Assembly (NCBI GenBank): GCA_934486915.1
Contig: CAKSRC010000034.1
Location: 1 to 12,240, forward strand
Reading direction: 5' to 3'
Source of the DNA: an uncultured Eubacteriales bacterium
Lineage (GTDB): Bacteria > Bacillota > Clostridia > Oscillospirales > Acutalibacteraceae
Length of the DNA: 12,240 bases
Of the stretch, positions 7,325 to 12,240 are shown one piece after another (the first letter of the stretch is position 1; every line of letters starts with the position of its first letter). The notes under the pieces were generated by a model. That model worked only from the letters and a program-made list of their open reading frames with translations, searched no databases and had not been told where the DNA came from. The position numbers were made by a program, and so were the translations under genes.

Positions 7325-7343
7325 AGTTTACTCAAAGTAAACT
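7325..7343 (-). other. Hairpin in the str leader, next to the rpsL ribosome binding site
   Basis: AGTTTAC (7325-7331) and GTAAACT (7337-7343) pair perfectly over seven bases with a five-base loop. It lies about 15 bases upstream of the rpsL Shine-Dalgarno in the transcript. No T-run follows it, so it is not a terminator. Confidence 0.45.
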
Positions 7344-7388
7344 TGTTGAATTGTCACAAAAATAATCACTTTGTCTAAAAATTGTATG

Positions 7389-7411
7389 AGCAAACAATAT
7401 ATAGGTTTGCT
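7389..7411 (-). other. Upstream hairpin in the str leader
   Basis: AGCAAAC (7389-7395) and GTTTGCT (7405-7411) pair perfectly over seven bases. On the minus strand CATACAATTTTTAG follows, so a weak T-tract lies a few bases beyond the stem. An attenuator is possible but the spacing is poor for one. Confidence 0.4.
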
Positions 7412-7440
7412 GCCAAAATTTATACATTCAACAATTAATT

Positions 7441-7470
7441 ATTGTATCATATATGATACAAACTTGTCAA
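7441..7470 (-). promoter_or_regulatory. str operon promoter
   Basis: The minus strand reads TTGACA (7465-7470), an 18-base spacer and TACAAT (7441-7446), with an extended -10 TG just upstream (TGATACAAT). Transcription should start near 7434, giving a leader of about 130 bases before rpsL. The -35 lies only a few bases past the stop codon of the upstream secreted-protein gene. Confidence 0.75.
7443..7460. promoter_or_regulatory. 18-bp perfect palindrome in the str promoter (possible operator)
   Basis: TGTATCATATATGATACA is its own reverse complement over all 18 bases. It fills most of the promoter spacer and overlaps four bases of the -10 box, the place where a dimeric repressor would block RNA polymerase. 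In the upstream gene's RNA the same bases could form a 7-bp hairpin 14 bases past the stop codon. I do not recognise it as the site of a named regulator. Confidence 0.5.
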
Positions 7471-7473
7471 GTA

Positions 7474-8535
7474 TTATATATAATAAATTTTGCTTGCTTT
7501 ATTGGAAATACTACCTGATTCTCCCGCTGCACCGTCTTTACCTTTTTTGCTTGAGAACATCCAATATTTTGGGTTGCCGGCACTTCCTTTACCGCCTTTA
7601 CCACCGTTTCCCGGGAAAAGATGACAACTATTTCCAATTATGTATATATTGCCTTCTTGTATATAAAATACATTTCCCCCGTCGCCACCGTCGCCGCCAT
7701 TACCACCATGACCGCCTGTATGGAAAAACCACGAAAATGTTGTATAGGCACCGTCGCCGCCGTCGCCGCCATTACCTGCTTGTACATCAAGATCACTTAA
7801 ATAAATCTGCCCGCTTATAGCACTTATTGCTCCATCAGGCCTTTGACCATCTGTCCCGCTTGCATCCTTAACATCTGAATAAACACCATTTTTCCTACTT
7901 TCACCATATTCACCATTACAATGAATAATGGAACCGTTCTTTATGGATATTTTTAATTCATCATGGTATTTATATACTGCTCTTGTCTTTGTTTCGTTCC
8001 AGCCCTCATGCCATTTTCTAACTCTAATTGTTTCAGTCCATGGGTCATGCCACTTTCTGGTTTTAACTGTTTCAGTCCATGCTGGCTGCCATTTTTGGTT
8101 ACCATATTGATCAGTATACCAATATCCTTGATGTTCAACAGTGCTGGTTTCATTATACCAATATCCATCGTGTTGAACTTGCTTTGTATCATAATAGTAA
8201 TATCCAGGATGATACACAGTATACTGTTCATCATGGTCATAGGATTTATATCCACATTCTAACGATTCATTACCTTTTATAGACAACTTATGTCCTTGTA
8301 GATCTATAGTTATAGACTTTTTAATAGTTGCAGATCTGTATAATGTTATATCATTGTTAAGTTTGATTATATCAGAATCTGTACTTGTATTAACAGCAGC
8401 TACAAGTTGATCTCCTGTAGATACAAAATGTTCCCTGCTTTCAGCTGCAAAGACCCTTAAGTCAACTGTATTGGCAGAAAAAACAAGGCTCGTGATTAAC
8501 AACATCGCTGCAAAAAATGATCTTTTCTTAAACAA
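7474..8535 (-). CDS. Secreted beta-helix-like protein with aromatic/His repeats and Gly-rich C-terminus
   Basis: Unrecognised 353-residue protein. Residues 1-31 form a signal peptide (FKKR, hydrophobic FFAAMLLITSLVF, cleavage near VFA-AES). Residues 38-90 (VSTGDQLVAAV, DIIKLNNDITL, ITIDLQGHKLSI) look like the start of a right-handed parallel beta-helix of the pectate-lyase type. Residues 106-190 are an inserted array: three units around H-x-GYWY and three around W-x-x-x-W(T/N)ET. A helix-like strand follows (ELKISIKNGSI), then glycine-rich blocks at 254-262, 274-288 and 309-317 (GGDGGDG, GGKGGKG). There is no LPXTG, no C-terminal membrane segment and no catalytic motif. Cys94 and Cys304 are shared with the paralog just upstream. 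The start is TTG with AAGGAAG seven bases before it. It is probably co-transcribed from the upstream gene, 70 bases away. Surface or extracellular role inferred. Confidence 0.75.
   Translation of the reverse strand: MFKKRSFFAAMLLITSLVFSANTVDLRVFAAESREHFVSTGDQLVAAVNTSTDSDIIKLNNDITLYRSATIKKSITIDLQGHKLSIKGNESLECGYKSYDHDEQYTVYHPGYYYYDTKQVQHDGYWYNETSTVEHQGYWYTDQYGNQKWQPAWTETVKTRKWHDPWTETIRVRKWHEGWNETKTRAVYKYHDELKISIKNGSIIHCNGEYGESRKNGVYSDVKDASGTDGQRPDGAISAISGQIYLSDLDVQAGNGGDGGDGAYTTFSWFFHTGGHGGNGGDGGDGGNVFYIQEGNIYIIGNSCHLFPGNGGKGGKGSAGNPKYWMFSSKKGKDGAAGESGSISNKASKIYYI
7984..8217 (-). repeat. Tandem 39-bp coding repeats (two blocks of three)
   Basis: ATACCAATATCC-type cores recur at 8116, 8155 and about 8194, and TTTCAGTCCATG-type cores at 7992, 8031 and 8070, all spaced exactly 39 bases, or 13 codons. 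They encode the H-x-GYWY and RKWHDPWTETxxV units. The upstream paralog has only about two of each, so the array has changed in number. Confidence 0.75.
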
Positions 8536-8605
8536 ATTTTATCTTCCTTTTTTAAATAAATATTAGTTTAACATAAAAAATAGCTTAATTAAACACAGGT
8601 CACTG

Positions 8606-9574
8606 TTATGGCAAAAAATGTATATTATCTAAAAAAAATACATTATCCATCTTATTTGAGATACTACCTAAACTTCCTTTTGCACCATCTTTTCCCTTCA
8701 ATGTCTTACCCCCTGTTATCTTAACAGCTCCTTTACCGCCTTTGCCGCCTTCACCCGGAAAAGCGTGGCAGCTGCTATTAGATAAAGCTACATTACCTTG
8801 TTCTATATAAAATACATCTCCTCCTTTGCTACCATTGCCCCCGTTACCAATAACTTCAGAGTTCCATTTATTGCATTTACCGTCTTCACCATCGCCACCT
8901 TTGCCACCATATATATCAATATCACTTAAATAGGTGGTCCCACTTATAATTTCCAATGTTGCCTTTGGTCTTTCACCATCTATACCATTTGCGTTGCCAA
9001 CTCTCCAGTTTTTCCGACCAGCACTATGAGATATAGAACCGTTTTTTATGGATATCTTTATTTCATCATGGTAATTATATATTTCCTTTGTTTTTGTTTC
9101 AGTCCATGGGTCATGCCATTTTTTAGTTGTGACCTTTTCTTCCCATGGGCTACGCCATTTTTCCTTTCCATTTATATCTATATAGAAATACCCTGGATGT
9201 TCAATAGTGCTTTTCTCTTCATACCAATATCCTGCATGATATTCATCGTATGATTCTTTATGGTCAAAGCTGCTATACCCGCATTGTAATAATCCATTAT
9301 TATCTATAGATAAAGTATGCCCGTTTAAATCTATAGTCACGGACTTATTAAGAACTACTTTTTTGGACAATGTTATATTATCCTTAACTGAAATGGCATC
9401 ACCGTCTTGCAACGACTTTGTCACAAATGCAAATTCGTCAGCCGTAGAAACTGAGATTTCTCTACTTTCAGCTGCAAAGACCTTTGACTCAGCTGCGTTT
9501 GCAGTAAAAACAAGGCTCGTCATTAACAACATTGCCGCAAATAATGATCTTTTCTTTAGCGATCTTTTTCTCAT
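8606..9574 (-). CDS. Secreted paralog with fewer aromatic/His repeats and Gly-rich C-terminus
   Basis: Unrecognised 322-residue paralog of the gene downstream. Residues 1-35 are a signal peptide (KKRSLFAAMLLMTSLVF, cleavage near ANA or VFA-AES). Residues 42-92 are the beta-helix-like opening (VSTADEF, ISVKDNITL, VTIDLNGHTLSI). Residues 112-168 hold the repeat insert with only two H-x-GY(W/F)Y units and two W-type units (RSPWEEK, KKWHDPWTETKTK). EIKISIKNGSI follows, then the glycine-rich part (GGKGGDGEDG, GNGGNGSKGGDVFYI, GEGGKGGKG) and the shared SISNK motif near the end. The DNA for the signal peptide and one repeat is nearly identical to the paralog, pointing to a fairly recent duplication. 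It is read from a consensus promoter at 9624-9652; ATG follows AGGGG by eight bases. No terminator is visible after it, so the two genes probably form an operon. Function unknown; likely extracellular. Confidence 0.75.
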   Translation of the reverse strand: MRKRSLKKRSLFAAMLLMTSLVFTANAAESKVFAAESREISVSTADEFAFVTKSLQDGDAISVKDNITLSKKVVLNKSVTIDLNGHTLSIDNNGLLQCGYSSFDHKESYDEYHAGYWYEEKSTIEHPGYFYIDINGKEKWRSPWEEKVTTKKWHDPWTETKTKEIYNYHDEIKISIKNGSISHSAGRKNWRVGNANGIDGERPKATLEIISGTTYLSDIDIYGGKGGDGEDGKCNKWNSEVIGNGGNGSKGGDVFYIEQGNVALSNSSCHAFPGEGGKGGKGAVKITGGKTLKGKDGAKGSLGSISNKMDNVFFLDNIHFLP

Positions 9575-9593
9575 TCATTTTTCCCCTTTTTCT

Positions 9594-9716
9594 AAAAAGT
9601 AACTTAATGTAATTTCTGTTATTATTATATTACCATATTATCCATATGTCAAGAGTCAAAATCAAAAATCTTAAAGGCGATAATAAAGTAATATAACTAT
9701 CTTTGTTAATATAATA
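9594..9716. repeat. Duplicated promoter region, copy 1 (leftward promoter kept)
   Basis: It aligns with 9726-9850 at an offset of 132 bases, with a 2-base gap near the right side (AAAAAGTAACTTAATGTAAT in both, then AATAAAGTAATATAA in both). Here the leftward promoter is perfect, while the rightward one has lost the GC of its -35 and ends in TATAAC. Confidence 0.8.
9624..9652 (-). promoter_or_regulatory. Promoter of the secreted-protein operon
   Basis: The minus strand reads TTGACA (9647-9652), 17 bases, TATAAT (9624-9629): a full consensus. It should drive 8606-9574 and, by read-through, 7474-8535, so strong expression is expected unless repressed. Confidence 0.8.
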
Positions 9717-9725
9717 AATATATAC

Positions 9726-9850
9726 AAAAAGTAACTTAATGTAATATTAATTATTATCATACTGCCATGTTATTCATGCATCAGTGGTCAACATCAAAAA
9801 ACTTGCAAAGGCAGCAATAAAGTAATATAATGGTTTTTACTAAGATAAAA
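9726..9850. repeat. Duplicated promoter region, copy 2 (rightward promoter kept)
   Basis: Partner of 9594-9716. The leftward promoter at the equivalent place has decayed to CTGATG and TATGAT, while the rightward one is intact and serves galE. Confidence 0.8.
9803..9831 (+). promoter_or_regulatory. galE promoter
   Basis: TTGCAA (9803-9808), 17 bases, TATAAT (9826-9831). Transcription should start near 9838, giving a short leader of about 25 bases before galE. Confidence 0.75.
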
Positions 9851-9863
9851 GGGGGATTTAATT

Positions 9864-10883
9864 ATGTCTACAATATTAGCAGCCGGTGGTGCCGGTTATA
9901 TAGGGAGTCATACCTGCGTTGAACTTATAAAAGCTGGATATGATGTTGTTGTCCTTGACAATTATTCAAACAGTACACCCGAGGTCTTTAACAGACTAAA
10001 AAAAATAACAGGTAAAGACATAAAACATTATGAGTGTGACGTTAGGGACCGTGAAGGCCTTAAAAAAATATTCAGTGAAAATAAAATTGACGCTGTTTTA
10101 TATTTTGCAGGCTTAAAGTCTGTTGGAGAGTCTTGTGAAAAACCATTACTTTACTACGATAATAACATTTCAGGAACTATCACAATTTGTGAAGTTATGC
10201 AAGAATTCGGCGTTAAAAAAATGGTATTCAGTTCTTCGGCTACAGTTTATGGATATAACAAGTGCCCTTACAGCGAAGATATGCCCACAGGTGATGTAAG
10301 CAACCCTTATGGAAGAACTAAATATATAATGGAAGAAATCTTAAAAGATGTTTACGTTTCAGATCCCGAATGGAGCGTAGTATTATTAAGGTATTTCAAT
10401 CCTATAGGAGCTCATGAAAGTGGTCTTATAGGTGAAGATCCTAATGGAATACCTAACAATTTAATGCCATTTATTTCCAGGGTAGCTATTGGCAGCCTCC
10501 CTCAACTCACCGTTTTTGGCGACGATTATAATACAAAAGACGGTACTTGCGTACGAGACTACATACATGTAGTAGATTTGGCAGAGGGTCATATAAAAGC
10601 TACTGAAAAGGTACTATCCTCAAATGGAGTTAACATCTACAATTTAGGTAATGGACATGGATACACTGTGTTGGAACTAATAAATGCCTTTGAAGACGTA
10701 ACAGGTAAAAAAGTCAACTATGTAATTGGGCCAAGAAGAGCGGGAGATCTTGACGAGGTATACTCAAATCCCCAAAAAGCAAAAGATGAACTTGGATGGC
10801 AAACAACACGTGACGTTAGAAAAATGTGTGAAGATACATGGCGTTGGCAGTCTATGAACCCTAATGGATATAAAACGATCTAG
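9864..10883 (+). CDS. galE: UDP-glucose 4-epimerase
   Basis: GalE interconverts UDP-glucose and UDP-galactose using tightly bound NAD, in the Leloir pathway and for supply of galactose to cell-surface glycans. The 339-residue protein is an extended short-chain dehydrogenase: GGAGYIG at 8-14 (NAD binding), FAGLKSVGES at 81-90, SSSATVYG at 123-130, catalytic Y149 and K153 in NPYGRTK, and RYFNPIGAHESG at 176-187. The length equals the family standard (338). AAAGGGGG lies about eight bases before ATG. It stands alone, without galK or galT nearby, which favours a glycan-precursor role over galactose use. It is read divergently from the secreted-protein genes and ends in its own terminator. Confidence 0.95.
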   Translation: MSTILAAGGAGYIGSHTCVELIKAGYDVVVLDNYSNSTPEVFNRLKKITGKDIKHYECDVRDREGLKKIFSENKIDAVLYFAGLKSVGESCEKPLLYYDNNISGTITICEVMQEFGVKKMVFSSSATVYGYNKCPYSEDMPTGDVSNPYGRTKYIMEEILKDVYVSDPEWSVVLLRYFNPIGAHESGLIGEDPNGIPNNLMPFISRVAIGSLPQLTVFGDDYNTKDGTCVRDYIHVVDLAEGHIKATEKVLSSNGVNIYNLGNGHGYTVLELINAFEDVTGKKVNYVIGPRRAGDLDEVYSNPQKAKDELGWQTTRDVRKMCEDTWRWQSMNPNGYKTI

Positions 10884-10914
10884 CACCTAATAACGTAATT
10901 CTAATAATATAATT

Positions 10915-10970
10915 AAAGGACAAGACCATGTACAATTTGTACGACGTTTTGTCCTTTGTTAAATTTTTAG
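10915..10970 (+). terminator. galE terminator
   Basis: AAAGGACAA (10915-10923) pairs with TTGTCCTTT (10949-10957), with further inner pairing around GTACA/TGTAC. GTTAAATTTTTAG follows on the plus strand. The T-tract is interrupted, so termination may be incomplete. Confidence 0.7.
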
Positions 10971-11027
10971 ATTATACTATTCCCGCTTTGCTTATTATTA
11001 AAATGCTTAAGTTATTTTTCCTTTTTA

Positions 11028-11060
11028 TGTATAAAAAATCTGCACGTTTGTGTGCAGATT
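11028..11060 (-). terminator. degV terminator
   Basis: AATCTGCAC (11037-11045) pairs with GTGCAGATT (11052-11060) over nine bases around a six-base loop. On the minus strand it is followed by TTTTTTATAC, and it lies about 20 bases past the degV stop. Confidence 0.88.
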
Positions 11061-11080
11061 CAAAAATATTATAAAAGTTT

Positions 11081-11950
11081 TTATGCTCTATTAAAGCCTA
11101 TAAAGAATACTCCTATCATCCCGGGTCCTGCATGTGCGCCCATAACTAAGTCTATATCATTTATAATAATCTTCTTTACTTTATAAAGAATTTTAATTTC
11201 CTTTTCGATATATTTAGCATCCTCTTCGCAGCCTGCGTGTGATATTGCGATAACTTGTTCCTTTATATCTATCGCCCTATCCCCTACATACTTAATTAAC
11301 CTATCAAGAGAAGCCTTTCTTCCCCTAATTTTATCGTGTACGTAAATCTTACCTTCATTACTGGCCCTAAGTAGGGGTTTTATTGACAAAAACTTTCCAA
11401 TAACAGCAGTTGCTGAAGATATCCTGCCCCCACGTTTGAAATAATCCAAATCATCGACAGTAAACTCATGTAAAATTTTCAGTTTATTATTTTCAAGCCA
11501 CTCCTCAATTTCAAAAATCGACTTTCCTCTTTCTTTCATAAATGCTGCATAATATACCAAAAGCCCTTGTCCCAATGAACCGGACAATGAATCTACAATG
11601 ATAATTTTTCTATCGGGATATTCCTTTTCAAGCTCACCTGCAGCAGATAAGCCAGCAGCATATGTCCCGCTTATACCACTGGATACGGATATATAAAGAA
11701 CATCTTTACCACTTTTTAAAATAGGTTCAAATATATCTCTAAATCTACCTTCGTTTGCAAGGGAAGTTTTTATCATTTCCCCATCTTTCATCATATCATA
11801 GTACTTTATGCAATCAATATTTTTACCTTTTTCATAACAAAGATATTCAGTGTCGTCAACAAAAAAGGATAACGACACTACATGTATATTAAATTGTTTT
11901 ATTATCTTTTCCGGTAAATCTGAACAAGAATCAGTCACTATTTCAAACAC
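11081..11950 (-). CDS. DegV family fatty-acid-binding protein
   Basis: DegV/FakB proteins hold a fatty acid for phosphorylation by the kinase FakA, feeding exogenous fatty acids into phospholipid synthesis in many Firmicutes. The 289-residue protein has the family marks in order: TDSCSDLP at 6-13, KTS at 61-63, ISVSSGISGTY at 87-97 (ligand carboxylate region), VDSLSGSLGQGLLV near 119-132, DDLDYFKRGGRIS in the middle and GAHAGPGMIGVFF at 271-283. The length is normal. The start is GTG, with GAGGGGG about nine bases upstream. No fakA lies beside it, as is common, since genomes carry several DegV copies. It is monocistronic with its own promoter and terminator. Which fatty acid it prefers cannot be read from the sequence. 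Confidence 0.93.
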   Translation of the reverse strand: MFEIVTDSCSDLPEKIIKQFNIHVVSLSFFVDDTEYLCYEKGKNIDCIKYYDMMKDGEMIKTSLANEGRFRDIFEPILKSGKDVLYISVSSGISGTYAAGLSAAGELEKEYPDRKIIIVDSLSGSLGQGLLVYYAAFMKERGKSIFEIEEWLENNKLKILHEFTVDDLDYFKRGGRISSATAVIGKFLSIKPLLRASNEGKIYVHDKIRGRKASLDRLIKYVGDRAIDIKEQVIAISHAGCEEDAKYIEKEIKILYKVKKIIINDIDLVMGAHAGPGMIGVFFIGFNRA

Positions 11951-11985
11951 AATAATTAACCCCCTCTAACGTAATTCATAATACT

Positions 11986-12014
11986 ATATTATATCGTTTT
12001 TAAGTATATGTCAA
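11986..12014 (-). promoter_or_regulatory. degV promoter
   Basis: The minus strand reads TTGACA (12009-12014), 17 bases, TAATAT (11986-11991). A TATAAT also overlaps at a 15-base spacing. The leader to the GTG start is about 30 bases. Confidence 0.65.
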
Positions 12015-12025
12015 CCCGTTTGCTA

Positions 12026-12053
12026 TTGTACAATAATAAAAATATGGTATAAT
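12026..12053 (+). promoter_or_regulatory. Promoter of the right-edge gene
   Basis: TTGTAC (12026-12031), 16 bases, then TGG-TATAAT (12048-12053), an extended -10. It is divergent from the degV promoter, with the two -35 boxes about 11 bases apart. Confidence 0.6.
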
Positions 12054-12098
12054 GTAATTTAAGTTGTTATATTTTATAAGAATCAAGGAGCACTAGTT

Positions 12099-12240
12099 AT
12101 GCGTTATGATAAAAATAAATTTGTTAAAACTTTTGAGGACTGGGATAATTTAATAAAGGAATACCACCTTCCATATTGGGACCAATTGATATCTATAGAT
12201 CTATATATGGATCAGGTTATAGTTTTAATGAATAAATATT
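12099..12240 (+). CDS. 5' part of a DUF1836-like putative regulator
   Basis: The first 47 codons are present and the gene continues past the right edge. ATG at 12099 follows AAGGAG by about nine bases and an extended -10 promoter by about 45. The peptide begins MRYDKNKFVKTFEDWDNL and includes YHLPYWDQL followed by IDLYMDQVIVLMNKY. The pattern HLPxWxxLxxIDLYMDQV is what I recall from DUF1836 proteins of Clostridia and Bacilli, which are thought to be HTH/MerR-like regulators. The family call rests on this short stretch only. It is transcribed away from degV. Confidence 0.65.
   Translation, partial: MRYDKNKFVKTFEDWDNLIKEYHLPYWDQLISIDLYMDQVIVLMNKY

Noticed and set aside
7443..7460. The palindrome as a terminator of the secreted-protein operon
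   Set aside because: The stem has almost no GC and no T-run follows; its position in the promoter spacer is the better explanation.
7371..7820. 149-codon plus-strand open frame over the secreted-protein gene
   Set aside because: It is antisense to the glycine-rich region, its Arg/His-rich product mirrors the GGN codons, and it has no ribosome binding site.
7966..8220. Regular 39-bp repeats, possible CRISPR-like array
   Set aside because: The period is 13 codons, the repeats are adjacent without unique spacers, and they lie inside a well-supported coding frame with a signal peptide and ribosome binding site.
7474..9574. Sortase-anchored surface proteins
   Set aside because: Neither protein has an LPXTG-like motif, a C-terminal hydrophobic segment or a basic tail.

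Overview
The window looks like a piece of an AT-rich, low-GC Gram-positive chromosome, most likely a member of Clostridia (Eubacteriales). The grounds are strong AAGGAGG ribosome binding sites, near-consensus TTGACA/TATAAT promoters, frequent GTG and TTG starts, a 141-residue S12 and a 400-residue EF-Tu of clostridial type, a DegV fatty-acid-binding protein, and a gene start that resembles the clostridial DUF1836 regulators. A genus cannot be assigned by eye.

Layout from left to right. At the left edge, a minus-strand gene starts inside the window with a consensus promoter, a perfect Shine-Dalgarno and apparently an AUU start codon, then runs off the end. Positions 79-485 hold its promoter, an inverted repeat and an orphan copy of a promoter sequence. 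Positions 486-2522 carry two minus-strand paralogous genes. Their only recognisable folded part is the SAM-like core-binding domain of tyrosine recombinases, present once in the first and apparently twice in the second, with no catalytic domain. Each sits behind a related promoter sequence. Positions 2741-7470 are a complete, self-contained str operon on the minus strand: promoter, leader, rpsL, rpsG, fusA, tuf and a strong terminator. The promoter has an 18-bp perfect palindrome filling its spacer and reaching into the -10 box, placed like an operator.

Positions 7474-9574 hold two tandem minus-strand paralogs for secreted proteins: a signal peptide, a beta-helix-like start, an inserted array of aromatic/His repeats and a glycine-rich C-terminal half. 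Between them and the plus-strand galE (9864-10883) lies a duplicated divergent promoter region. One copy keeps only the leftward promoter and the other keeps only the rightward one. galE and the convergent minus-strand degV gene (11081-11950) each have a terminator in the gap between them. A plus-strand gene resembling DUF1836 regulators begins at 12099 and runs off the right edge.

The str operon genes work together in translation: S12 and S7 in the 30S subunit, EF-G and EF-Tu in elongation. GalE supplies UDP-galactose for surface or extracellular glycans, and the adjacent secreted proteins are probably surface or extracellular products, though a functional link is only inferred. The most unusual content is the pair of catalytic-domain-less recombinase-like proteins, the repeat-bearing secreted paralogs, and the duplicated promoter with complementary losses.
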